Shown: positions 33,578 through 43,423 of the stretch, piece by piece | Numbering within the stretch: position 1 is the first letter of the stretch | How the letters are laid out: each line of letters opens with the position of its first letter | Origin: Verrucomicrobiota bacterium | GTDB taxonomy: Bacteria > Verrucomicrobiota > Verrucomicrobiia > Limisphaerales > UBA1319 | Direction: 5' to 3' | Assembly (NCBI GenBank): GCA_022709905.1 | Contig: JAKLHY010000065.1 | Coordinates: 1-43,423 of the forward strand | DNA length: 43,423 nucleotides | Translations under genes and position numbers: made by a program | Notes under the pieces: model-generated | Seen by the model: only the letters and a program-made list of their open reading frames with translations | Told to the model about the DNA's origin: nothing | Databases searched by the model: none

Positions 33578-33658
33578 AGGTTTCCTTGTCCTCTCCCCGC
33601 CGCTCCTAGTTCGGCGATTTTACTGGCTTGCGTTTTGCTTACCATAGTGCACAGTGTA

Positions 33659-33702
33659 GTAAATAAGCTTCGGACGTCAATACAGCAAGCCGAAGTATTT
33701 AC
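33659..33702. promoter_or_regulatory. Inverted repeat between the exported-protein and MarR-like genes
   Basis: GTAAATAAGCTTCGG (33659-33673) faces CCGAAGTATTTAC (33690-33702): arms match over 13 bases apart from a two-base bulge. A further CCGAAG half-site follows at 33702-33707. It lies midway between divergent starts, the usual place for a MarR-type autoregulatory operator. No clear -35/-10 pair was identified. Confidence 0.55.
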
Positions 33703-33731
33703 CGAAGTAGAATCGTAGCAAAGCACTTTAT

Positions 33732-34193
33732 ATGCCAATTAAGCAAGACACTCTCGAAAAGCTTTTCTCCATCTCTCTGAAGGCCCGCATCCTCCGCGAG
33801 TGGCAGAAGGCCAGCCGCATCCAAGACCAGGAGTTCTCCGAGCGCGAGTTGCTCACTCTCGAAGTAATTGAAAACCTAAAGCCGATCACAGAGAAGGCTC
33901 TTTGCAAGATCTTTGGCCTCTCGTTCAGCTCGGTCGCCGAGCTTACCAAGAAACTCTCAGACGCCGGCCTTATCGACAGCGGCGCCAAGGCACGCGGCAA
34001 AGCCCTTGCCCTCAGCGGGAAGGGGACCAAAACCCTTGAGGATCTTAAAAAGATCAGCGCCAGCAGGTTCGAGTACCTCTTCGAATCTTTCTCCGAGACC
34101 GAGTGGGAGCAACTCCTCAAACTCTTTGGAAAAGTTGAAAAGAACGTCGAGAACCACGTGCAGCGCCTCGTCTTTGATCGTTCCCCAATCTGA
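33732..34193 (+). CDS. MarR-like winged-helix regulator
   Basis: 153 residues: helical N-terminus, then ERELLTLEVIENLKPITEKA, then LCKIFGLSFSSVAELTKKLS with DAGLIDSG, a winged HTH in the MarR arrangement with flanking dimerisation helices. It is divergent from the exported protein with an inverted repeat between them, so it probably represses one or both genes. No Shine-Dalgarno sequence is seen before the ATG. Confidence 0.75.
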   Translation: MPIKQDTLEKLFSISLKARILREWQKASRIQDQEFSERELLTLEVIENLKPITEKALCKIFGLSFSSVAELTKKLSDAGLIDSGAKARGKALALSGKGTKTLEDLKKISASRFEYLFESFSETEWEQLLKLFGKVEKNVENHVQRLVFDRSPI

Positions 34194-34220
34194 GTCCAGC
34201 CCGCTCGGCGGCCTGACTGG

Positions 34221-35039
34221 CTACTCGGCGGCCAGAAGCCTTCTGAAACTAACCTTAAACTGCTGCTCCAGGTATTGCAGCGTCTTCACCTCCTCCGAGA
34301 GCGAGGCAACTATCCGACGGGGCGTGAACAATCCCACCCGCCTCCGAAATCGCGCGTCGTCCCGCGGCACCCGCTTGATCCATTTAACCGCGACCAGATA
34401 CTCGCACTCGTCGTCATCCTCGCTATCGTGGAGCAAGTCGGGTCCACTCAGCATACGCGGCCGGAGCGGGCGGCCATGGAACCGGAAATCCCGCGCAGGA
34501 ACCGCCTTCTCGGTAACCCGCGCGATGCCAACATACCCAGAACCACTCAAGTACGCGGCTGCTATGGACCCCACTTCAAGACGGTCAAGCTGCGAACTGT
34601 ACTTCCGGCCGTAACCGGCTGCCAAGAAGCCAAACTTGCTACAATCCTCCCACAGCCTATGGGCCCAATCCCCTACGTTTACAAAGTAAATTCCGCGGGC
34701 GGAATCGAAGCCCGGAAGCGAGAGGTGGAGGGTGTTCGGCGGCCTGAACTTATCAGCAAAATGCCCGCCGCTCACGTTGGTTAGCGATCCCCCGACGCGC
34801 CATAATAATGCCTTCTCCACGAGCAGGGCCTGATCCTCGGTCAGACTAGCCGCCACAACCCTAATGAGCGGCTCCAAGCCGGCCCGCTCAATCTCGTGAA
34901 GCTGCCGCTCCTTTGCTGAACCGGCCTTGTTCGGGAGATGAGCGTTCTTGCGGCTACCCTTTCCCTTGCCCACGTACAGCATCTCGTAATTGCGGGGGTC
35001 GAAGTAAGCGTAAACGTAGTAGTTTGAATCGGTTTCCAT
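34221..35039 (-). CDS. GIY-YIG nuclease fused to an EVE-like domain
   Basis: 272 residues. The N-terminal 90 residues are a GIY-YIG nuclease: YVYAYFDP (8-15) and MLYVGKGKGSR (20-30, catalytic Arg included), with Glu in LLVEKALL. Residues of about 115-190 resemble an EVE/PUA-like domain ('WEDCSKFGFLAAGYGRKYSS', then GSIAAAYLSGSGYVGIARV). EVE domains bind modified bases, so a GIY-YIG/EVE fusion suggests a nuclease guided by modified DNA (a type IV-like restriction enzyme) or a modification-sensing repair enzyme. The EVE call is a pattern judgement. It has its own minus-strand transcript next to the integrase. Confidence 0.75.
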   Translation of the reverse strand: METDSNYYVYAYFDPRNYEMLYVGKGKGSRKNAHLPNKAGSAKERQLHEIERAGLEPLIRVVAASLTEDQALLVEKALLWRVGGSLTNVSGGHFADKFRPPNTLHLSLPGFDSARGIYFVNVGDWAHRLWEDCSKFGFLAAGYGRKYSSQLDRLEVGSIAAAYLSGSGYVGIARVTEKAVPARDFRFHGRPLRPRMLSGPDLLHDSEDDDECEYLVAVKWIKRVPRDDARFRRRVGLFTPRRIVASLSEEVKTLQYLEQQFKVSFRRLLAAE

Positions 35040-35098
35040 ACAAAGTCCCTTCGCGCCTGGAAGAGTGGTGCGATCGACCCATCGCAGTCCAGTCCCGA

Positions 35099-36700
35099 TT
35101 ACAGCCTCGCCCAGACCTTGAGCAACCGCTCTCGCAGCGCCACCGGCCTCACCGTCGCGAGCATCTCGCGCATTTCCTCCTTCGGCGTCTGGTGCCCGTT
35201 GGTCAGCAAATTCGGCATCGCCGACTGCAACGCCATCCGAAAGTCCTCACGGCCCGGCTGGAAGTAGTGCTTCAGCACAACGTCCGTTGTCTTGTGCCCG
35301 GTCACCTTCTGCACCAGCTCCAGTGGCACGCCACCGGTCAGCGCAATGGTCACCCAGCTCACCCGCAGACTGTGAAAATCCCGCACGCTCGCCGCCCGCT
35401 CGCTGTCGTTGCGTTTCGTGCGCAGCAAGCTCATATCGGTCTTGAGCGCCGCCGTAACGCTCCCGCCCTGTGGCCGGCCGCGCACAATCTGGCACTTCAC
35501 GGCTCTCTCAATCTCGTTGAGATATCCCGACACCGACCCCTTGCTCACGCCGGCCGCCGCCTTGACCTCGCAGGTCTTCTTCCCGTCCATGTAGGCGTCG
35601 AACACCGCCAGCATGCGCTGCTTCTTCTCCGAGTCCGGCAACCTGGCAATGAATTCGTGCCCCCGCCGCTTGGCCTCAGCCTCCGAAACTTCCGGCAGAG
35701 CCTCCGCTGACGGCTTCACCGCCCCCAGGGCCACCGCCAGCACCTTTTTGACCCGCCACGTAATCCCGTCGGGATTCTCCGTGTACATCGCCGCCTGGTC
35801 AGGGAACACCAGCTCGCCCGTGTCGCCCTTCCGCTCGCTGGCCGCGGCCTGCTTGACCAGCTCATCCCGCAGCAGCCCGAAAATGGGAATGCTGACAGTC
35901 TGCCCGGTCTTGGCGGTCTTCACCGTGATAAACCCGCGCTCCAGGTCCACGTCCTTCCACGCCAGCATGCAGCAATCGCCCCGGCGCATTGCCGTGCACA
36001 TCCCCGTCACGATGATTGGCCGGATAAAATCATCGTCCTTGCCGGCCTGCAGGATCGCCTTGAGCTCCTCCGGCTTGAACGGCTTCCGGAACACCGTCTC
36101 CGTGTCCTTGGTTGGCATGTCCGCGAACGGGTTCAGAGCGCCCGGAGGCAGCAGGTGATGGAAAGCGGCCCGCAACAACTTCATGGTGTCGTTCCACGTC
36201 TTCCCGGACACGTTCCGCTCGGTCTCTGCCTGCATGAAGGCCCGGGCGGTATTGCGCGTCACCTGGGCCAGTTCCGCCGCCTTCCCGTTGTGCGTGCGCA
36301 CGAACTCGACGAACCGCTCCAGCGTCTTCTTGCACTGCGACGCGTAACGCTCATCCGGCTCATGCTTGCGCGGCAGGCGGCCCCACTCGGCCGCCAGCTC
36401 ATCCAGCTTCACCGACTTGATCGCCTCCCCGGTCGTAGCCTCATACACCATTTCGGCGAGCCGCCCCGCAGACCGGACCGTGCGCGCCTCCTCCACAATC
36501 CGGTCGAGCTTGGCCTGGGCGGTGCCTCGCGACCGCTCGAAAATCGCATCGCCTTTGTCGCGCAGTGACAGTGACGCCGGCGGAGTCCCAGCGATCTTCA
36601 CCCCGAGGTTTGGGCGAATGAGTTTCCCGTTGATTTCATACCGGCCATACCAGGTCTTGCGGAGTCGGCCGTCCCGTTGTGTTCTGAGTTCGAGTGGCAT
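35099..36700 (-). CDS. Tyrosine recombinase (integrase) of the element
   Basis: 533 residues from ATG 36700, which gives a normal integrase N-terminus. A start at 36751 would add 17 residues. The SAM-like core-binding domain is at about 95-185. Catalytic residues: Arg 239/240 (TAMRRGD), Lys 264 (KTAKTGQ), His 443 and Arg 446 (HSLR), His 469 (GHK) and Tyr 479 (HYF). Between Lys and HSLR is an unusual 110-residue insertion containing an HTH-like segment (VKAAAGVSKGSVSGYLNEIE). It lies just inside the tRNA-fMet attachment site, so it is the enzyme that integrated this element. Confidence 0.92.
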   Translation of the reverse strand: MPLELRTQRDGRLRKTWYGRYEINGKLIRPNLGVKIAGTPPASLSLRDKGDAIFERSRGTAQAKLDRIVEEARTVRSAGRLAEMVYEATTGEAIKSVKLDELAAEWGRLPRKHEPDERYASQCKKTLERFVEFVRTHNGKAAELAQVTRNTARAFMQAETERNVSGKTWNDTMKLLRAAFHHLLPPGALNPFADMPTKDTETVFRKPFKPEELKAILQAGKDDDFIRPIIVTGMCTAMRRGDCCMLAWKDVDLERGFITVKTAKTGQTVSIPIFGLLRDELVKQAAASERKGDTGELVFPDQAAMYTENPDGITWRVKKVLAVALGAVKPSAEALPEVSEAEAKRRGHEFIARLPDSEKKQRMLAVFDAYMDGKKTCEVKAAAGVSKGSVSGYLNEIERAVKCQIVRGRPQGGSVTAALKTDMSLLRTKRNDSERAASVRDFHSLRVSWVTIALTGGVPLELVQKVTGHKTTDVVLKHYFQPGREDFRMALQSAMPNLLTNGHQTPKEEMREMLATVRPVALRERLLKVWARL

Positions 36701-36783
36701 AATGCAGCTTCTGTTCTGCCTGCCCGTGGCTCGATGAAACACTCTGAGCATCGAGAACTACCACGAGCATCAACACCAAACAA

Positions 36784-36804
36784 ATACCACACTTCATACC
36801 ACAC
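36784..36804. promoter_or_regulatory. Direct repeats, candidate integrase arm sites
   Basis: ATACCACAC occurs at 36784-36792 and 36796-36804 with a 12-base period, in the gap between the integrase start and the attachment core. A related ACTACCAC lies at about 36758. Repeats of this kind next to attP are usually arm-type binding sites of the integrase. Confidence 0.55.
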
Positions 36805-36864
36805 AACAAGCACCAAAGTGATTATTTCCTATATTTCTAAGCACTTCATTGTTAGCCCTCCCAC

Positions 36865-36909
36865 CTCATAACCTGAAGGTCGCTGGTTCAAATCCAGCCC
36901 CCGCAACCA
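36865..36909 (+). other. attR: 3' fragment of initiator tRNA-fMet
   Basis: The sequence from the CAT anticodon loop to the CCA end of an initiator tRNA: anticodon CAT at 36867-36869, T-arm GCTGG-TTCAAAT-CCAGC (36882-36898), acceptor strand CCCCGCA and ACCA. The A at position 72 (36905) is the initiator signature (1-72 mismatch). No 5' half lies upstream: the bases before 36865 do not fit the D-arm or acceptor. It is the duplicated core left at the element's right end. The complete tRNA gene should be at the left end, outside the window. The crossover is probably in or near the anticodon loop. Confidence 0.88.
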
Positions 36910-36913
36910 ATTT

Positions 36914-36955
36914 ACGGGCCTGAAACTCACGTTTCAGGCCCGTTGTTCAATTCTT
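36914..36955 (+). terminator. Intrinsic terminator of the tRNA-fMet gene
   Basis: A perfect 13-base stem: ACGGGCCTGAAAC (36914-36926), TCAC loop, GTTTCAGGCCCGT (36931-36943), followed by TGTTCAATTCTT. It lies five bases after the CCA end and was the terminator of the host tRNA gene before integration. Confidence 0.85.
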
Positions 36956-37170
36956 CTGCTCGCAATGGGCATTGCTATCTTTACGATGGTAAGTGCGGGT
37001 GGCGCAAAACCTGTCTTGTGGGTCAACTCGGCCTGCAGGTTTGTGCCACATTATGCTTGCCTTCAGGCAGTGCTATGTGAAAATAACTGTGCAGTCATTA
37101 ACCATTAATCAGTAGCAGCTAGTTTGGCAGATTATCACCGCATGAATGAACTTCAGTCGGGGAGGGCTAA

Positions 37171-37836
37171 TTGAGTCGCCCCTATCCCTTTCGCTCGCGT
37201 TACTCCCGAGAACCCCTCCACCGCCGTAATGGCAAGATCCGCGCGCGTGAGGTGCGCGTGTTGGACGAAAACCGGCAGCAGCTTGGAGTGATGACCCTCA
37301 ATGAAGCCTTGCGCATTGCGATGAGCAAGGGACTCGACTTGGTGGAGATTGCGCCCAATGCCACGCCTTCCGTGTGCCGAATCGTGGATTATGGCAGGTT
37401 CATGTACGAGGAGGCCAAGCGAAACAAAGACTCCGCCGGGCGGCAAGCGGCGAGCAAAATGAAGGAGATTCAGCTCTCGCCGACGATTGATCCGCATGAT
37501 TTCGAAACCAAGCTGAACAGGGCTGTGGATTTTCTATGCGAGGACATGAAGGTGCGGATCAAACTGCGCTTTCGTGGTCGTCAGAAAGCGCACACGGAAT
37601 TTGGGTTTGAGGTCGTGAACCGCTTCGTCAAGGAAGTCGCCCCGTGGGGGCAGGCGGATTCGCCGCCGAAGATGCTCGGAGACCGCGATCTCAACGCTGT
37701 GATTAGTCCTCTTCCTCGCAACAAACGCGCCCGGAACCCCCGGCAGGAAGCGTCAACAGAGTTCCCGGAACGGGCTGCAACGGGTCAGCAATCGGAATCA
37801 GCGGCAGCGTCAGCAAATTCGGGCGCGGTTTCCTGA
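37171..37836 (+). CDS. infC: Translation initiation factor IF-3
   Basis: 221 residues with both IF3 domains: N-domain (NGKIRAREVRVLDENRQQLG, then LVEIAPNATPSVCRI) and C-domain (KMKEIQLSPTIDPHDFETKL, then VRIKLRFRGRQ). It has a long Ala/Ser/Gln-rich tail of about 35 residues beyond the usual end. The start is TTG at 37171 with a strong GGGGAGGG (37159-37166) before it. Non-AUG starts are a hallmark of infC, where IF3 rejects its own start codon and so limits its synthesis (established in E. coli). It is downstream of the interrupted initiator tRNA gene. rpmI and rplT, the usual companions, are absent. Confidence 0.95.
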   Translation: MSRPYPFRSRYSREPLHRRNGKIRAREVRVLDENRQQLGVMTLNEALRIAMSKGLDLVEIAPNATPSVCRIVDYGRFMYEEAKRNKDSAGRQAASKMKEIQLSPTIDPHDFETKLNRAVDFLCEDMKVRIKLRFRGRQKAHTEFGFEVVNRFVKEVAPWGQADSPPKMLGDRDLNAVISPLPRNKRARNPRQEASTEFPERAATGQQSESAAASANSGAVS

Positions 37837-37971
37837 GTTATCGGGGCCTATTTCAAATCCGGGCCCGGTAACCGGATAAAAGTGGCGCCGGAAGCCGAGA
37901 CTCTCCACTTGGACGAAGCGACTCTGTACGAGGTTGGGACAGCAGTTTCGTGACTATTGGGAGCGGAAAGG

Positions 37972-38050
37972 TGGGGTGGCCGACGGGATTTGAACCCGCG
38001 ACAGCCAGATCCACAATCTGGGGCTCTAACCAGGCTGAGCTACGGCCACC
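37972..38050 (-). tRNA. tRNA-His (GTG)
   Basis: On the minus strand a complete cloverleaf: acceptor GTGGCCG/CGGCCAC, anticodon loop TTGTGGA (anticodon GTG), T-arm with GGTTCAAATCCC, and CCA encoded (37972-37974). A G at position -1 (38050) is encoded, as required for tRNA-His. Confidence 0.95.
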
Positions 38051-38060
38051 AACCCGCCCG

Positions 38061-38089
38061 AGCGTAGATTTCCACGGGCAGAACGTCAA
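38061..38089 (-). promoter_or_regulatory. Candidate promoter of tRNA-His
   Basis: On the minus strand TTGACG (38089-38084), 17-base spacer, TACGCT (38066-38061). Transcription would start about 5 bases before the mature 5' end of tRNA-His. Confidence 0.5.
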
Positions 38090-38378
38090 GTCCGCAGCTT
38101 TAAAAAAACCCCGCCGTTGCCGTGTGCGACCTTCCTGCGGAACCTAATTGCAACAGTGGGACAAGCGGGCTGTTTTCGACGTCCATTGAAGGCATGCCGG
38201 CCACACCTCGGCTACGCGTCCGTTTAATCGTTCAACTTACAGTTCGAGTTCTAAGTCGCTGATCACGAACAGGGCAGGGTAAATTCTGCGCTGGGCCTGG
38301 TAAAGAACGCAACTCCTATGCCGCAGTACTTGTGCCAATCTCAATTCTGAGAAACGGGGAGGGCCTCACGAATACGGT
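38090..38378. other. Intergenic region, no gene seen
   Basis: Between the tRNA-His promoter and the isomerase gene (convergent end on the right). No ORF with coding character, no RNA fold and no repeat was recognised. A GC-rich hairpin or T-run typical of a terminator for the isomerase gene was not found. Confidence 0.4.
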
Positions 38379-39263
38379 TCACCACTTTTGCGCCGTGCCA
38401 TAGCCACGGACGAAGCCGATGCACTGGCCCACTTCCGGAGTCGAATTTTCCCAGTGGTATTCGTATTCGATAGCGACGTTGCCGGCAAAACCTTGCACCT
38501 TCAACTCATGCAAAAGTGCCGGAATATCGGAAACCCCAGTGCCAAACGGCACATCATGCGCACCGGGACCCATCTCATTCAAATCTTTGAGGTGGCTGCT
38601 GACAATCCGTCCCTTGAGGATGCGCAGGCACTCCACCGGTTTGAGGTGGGAGCGAACCCAATGGCCGCTGTCGGCACAGGCTCCAATACGGGCATCCCGG
38701 TCTTTGACGACCGATAAAACGTAGTTCGGATCCCACATGCGATATCCTGGATCATTGGCGCGCTTCGGATGGTTATGAAAACCCACCTTGAGATCATATT
38801 CCCGAACCAGCTTCTCGATGGTATCAATCGCCTCAACAGATTCGGTGGTGATGGCATACAGCCCCAGCGCTTTGGCGAACGTAAAAATCTTGCGGGCCTC
38901 CGCTTCGTCGCGGGGAATGCTGACCACGCCGTAGTTGACTGCTGTGACTCTGGCTGCGGCGAGCTTGTCTTTGACCTTTTGAATCGTTTCGGGAGAAGCG
39001 TGGTGGTCCCACTTGACGCCGGGTTCCTCCGGGCTAAGCCGTTGGCCGGGGTAGAACTCGATAACCTTGCCGCCGCCCTGAGCCGTCTTTTCGATAGCTT
39101 CAAAGACCGTAAACCGATTGAAGGTATAGGCCTGACAGCCAATGGCAAATCCGCCGGTCTTGCAGGCGTCAGGGATTTTAGTTTCGCCGCGCAACAACGA
39201 CGGCATCCCTAGGGAGACGACCAGGCAGCACTGGCTCAGGAAAAGAATGAGTTTTCGCTTCAT
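38379..39263 (-). CDS. Exported sugar-phosphate isomerase/epimerase-like TIM barrel
   Basis: 294 residues. Signal peptide MKRKLILFLSQCCLVVSLGM and following residues to about 26, with Cys-Cys in it, so a lipoprotein is possible but no clean lipobox is seen. The body is the xylose-isomerase-like TIM barrel: metal-binding Glu (KVIEFYPG), His (VGFHNHP), Asp-Ser-Gly-His (ACADSGHW), His (SSHLKD) and a late Glu (VAIEYEY). Members of this family work on sugars and polyols (for example inosose or hydroxypyruvate). The export signal is common in Verrucomicrobiota and Planctomycetota. Substrate unknown. Confidence 0.85.
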   Translation of the reverse strand: MKRKLILFLSQCCLVVSLGMPSLLRGETKIPDACKTGGFAIGCQAYTFNRFTVFEAIEKTAQGGGKVIEFYPGQRLSPEEPGVKWDHHASPETIQKVKDKLAAARVTAVNYGVVSIPRDEAEARKIFTFAKALGLYAITTESVEAIDTIEKLVREYDLKVGFHNHPKRANDPGYRMWDPNYVLSVVKDRDARIGACADSGHWVRSHLKPVECLRILKGRIVSSHLKDLNEMGPGAHDVPFGTGVSDIPALLHELKVQGFAGNVAIEYEYHWENSTPEVGQCIGFVRGYGTAQKW

Positions 39264-39445
39264 ACGCGTTTAATTAAGTCTCGTTAGCCGTCAAAGGCAA
39301 TACCAATTCCGAGTTCCAGGTATCAGGCGCCCCACGCGGAGCAAAGCTGCCAGACTCGGCTGGCCGCGCCCAAAACTAACTGGAGACAGGCTCGTGCTTC
39401 GGCAGAATTGGAACGGACGTGGCGGGCGCGCATTGAAACAATCTC

Positions 39446-39486
39446 TAAGAAAAAAGCCGAACCCTCTTTTTCGGAGTTCGGCTTTC
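39446..39486 (-). terminator. Intrinsic terminator of the rRNA operon
   Basis: On the minus strand AAAGCCGAAC (39485-39476) pairs with GTTCGGCTTT (39462-39453), followed by TTTTTTCTT. It lies just after the 5S gene. Confidence 0.85.
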
Positions 39487-39490
39487 ATAA

Positions 39491-39608
39491 AAGACCTGGC
39501 GGCGACCTACTCTCGCGGAATCTATAAAACCACTACCATCGGCAAGACTGCGTTTGACGGCCGTGTTCGGAATGGGAACGGGTCGGACCACAGCTTCAAG
39601 GCCACCAA
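39491..39608 (-). rRNA. rrf: 5S ribosomal RNA
   Basis: About 118 bases on the minus strand with 5S landmarks: a start near GGTGGCCTTGAAG, the conserved CCCATTCCGAACACGG of loop B/C, and a 3' end GTCGCCGCCAGGTC complementary to the 5' end. Ends are approximate to a few bases. Confidence 0.9.
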
Positions 39609-39729
39609 GAAATCTCAAGGAACATCGCCAACCCTGGCGGTTTCTCTGAAAACTGCACACAGGCGAACAACCGGATTACAATTCGCGAGTTAAAATCGCT
39701 CTTGCCCTTCGAGGAAGGGAAAGAAGCGA

Positions 39730-42660
<2,931 letters not shown>

Positions 42661-42855
42661 ACAAAGTTACCTCGCTGCCCCCCTCGACAGGGAGCAACAA
42701 GAACTCAGCGAACTGTAATTTGCCCTAGTTATCTACCTATGTGCAGTTGTCAAAGAACACCGCCGACTGACTTGCGGCCGGAGATGCAGCTCCGGCCGGT
42801 CCGGGCCGGCAAACCGTTATGCAAGTGGTTTTCCGCGCGCCACGGCGCGACGGAG

Positions 42856-42932
42856 TGGTGGGCGTGACTGGAGTTGAACCAGTGACCCTGCGCTTATCAA
42901 GCGCATGCTCTAACCAACTGAGCTACACGCCC
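42856..42932 (-). tRNA. tRNA-Ile (GAT)
   Basis: Complete cloverleaf on the minus strand: acceptor GGGCGTG/CACGCCC, anticodon loop CTTGATAAG (anticodon GAT), T-arm GGTTCAACTCC, CCA encoded at 42858-42856. In the 16S-23S spacer. Confidence 0.95.
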
Positions 42933-42940
42933 ATGAAAAT

Positions 42941-43016
42941 TGGTGGAGCTGAGGAGATTCGAACTCCTGACCTATAGCTTGCAAAGCTACCGCTCTACCA
43001 ACTGAGCTACAGCCCC
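42941..43016 (-). tRNA. tRNA-Ala (TGC)
   Basis: Complete cloverleaf on the minus strand: acceptor GGGGCTG/CAGCTCC (one G-T pair), anticodon loop TTTGCAA (anticodon TGC), T-arm AGTTCGAATCT, CCA encoded at 42943-42941. It is nearer to 16S than tRNA-Ile, the reverse of the usual order. Confidence 0.95.
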
Positions 43017-43214
43017 ACTTCCGAAAGGCTGAAGGCTGAAGGCCGTCGCGGCAATGCTTTACAGCTTCAGGTTCAGCGCCTGATAGAGTTCGATTCTCTA
43101 ACCACTTGCCAAAGAGCATCTGCTCATTGGAAAACTGAACTGTGCGATAAGCCGAGCCTTATCAACTCCGCAGAGTTGACCGACCTAGGAGCGCGGTTTT
43201 TACCCCGCCTCCAT

Positions 43215-43423
<209 letters not shown>

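Noticed and set aside
36842..36909. A functional tRNA-Met gene at the element border
   Set aside because: Only the sequence from the anticodon loop to CCA is tRNA-like. The preceding bases cannot form the acceptor, D-arm or 5' anticodon stem. It was recorded as attR.
37837..37880. Terminator after infC
   Set aside because: A hairpin can be drawn (GTTATCGGGGCC with GGGCCCGGTAAC) but it has mismatches and no T-run follows.

Overview
The window is a junction between a bacterial chromosome and a large integrated element. The host is most likely a member of Verrucomicrobiota (Pedosphaera/Limisphaera-like). The best hints are the 931-residue exported protein, whose C-terminal module ('LTWPA', 'ESATNL', ending 'FFRLRR') is typical of that phylum, and the secreted TIM-barrel isomerase next to the rRNA operon. 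The phylum is an inference. The partial 16S and complete 23S at the right end would settle it.

Element, about 1-36909 (left end outside the window). Its right end is marked by a tyrosine integrase and a 3' fragment of initiator tRNA-fMet (36865-36909), read here as attR. Inside it, from left to right: (1) a plus-strand block at 73-2754 with a RadC-like JAMM protein, small hypotheticals and a DUF6573-like protein, broken by a gene-poor stretch with five successive palindromes (1735-2009); (2) a minus-strand operon from 12818 to 2958 that reads XRE repressor, small HTH/excisionase-like proteins, Hjc-like nuclease, SSB-like protein, DnaQ-like exonuclease, LuxR-type HTH, Pif1-like helicase, primase/SF3 helicase, zinc finger, terminase small and large subunits. 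This is replication plus packaging, with no capsid or tail genes visible; (3) an unrecognised two-gene minus-strand unit (15539-12938); (4) a divergent promoter/operator region (15770-15923); (5) a 12-gene plus-strand defence operon (15924-30661); (6) an exported Asp-box/ASH-domain protein, a MarR-like regulator and a GIY-YIG/EVE-like protein; (7) the integrase.

The defence operon is the most notable content. DUF499 ATPase, short PglZ, DUF1156 adenine methylase with zinc ribbons and SNF2 helicase form a BREX/Pgl-like core, nearest to type 3 BREX in methylase and helicase type. No BrxA, BrxB, BrxF or BrxL is recognisable. An RHH/PIN toxin-antitoxin-like pair is embedded in the core by 4-bp ATGA overlaps, and its PIN protein has His where the first catalytic Asp should be. 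The core is followed by a DUF4326, dual-OB-like, DUF488, DUF488 cassette and a GHKL ATPase. Three proteins of that cassette share a Cys/Glu...Cys-His signature.

Host side, 36910-43423: terminator of tRNA-fMet, infC (TTG start), tRNA-His, a secreted sugar isomerase/epimerase-like protein, and a minus-strand rRNA operon ordered 16S, tRNA-Ala, tRNA-Ile, 23S, 5S, terminator. The element therefore sits in the initiator tRNA gene immediately upstream of initiation factor IF3.
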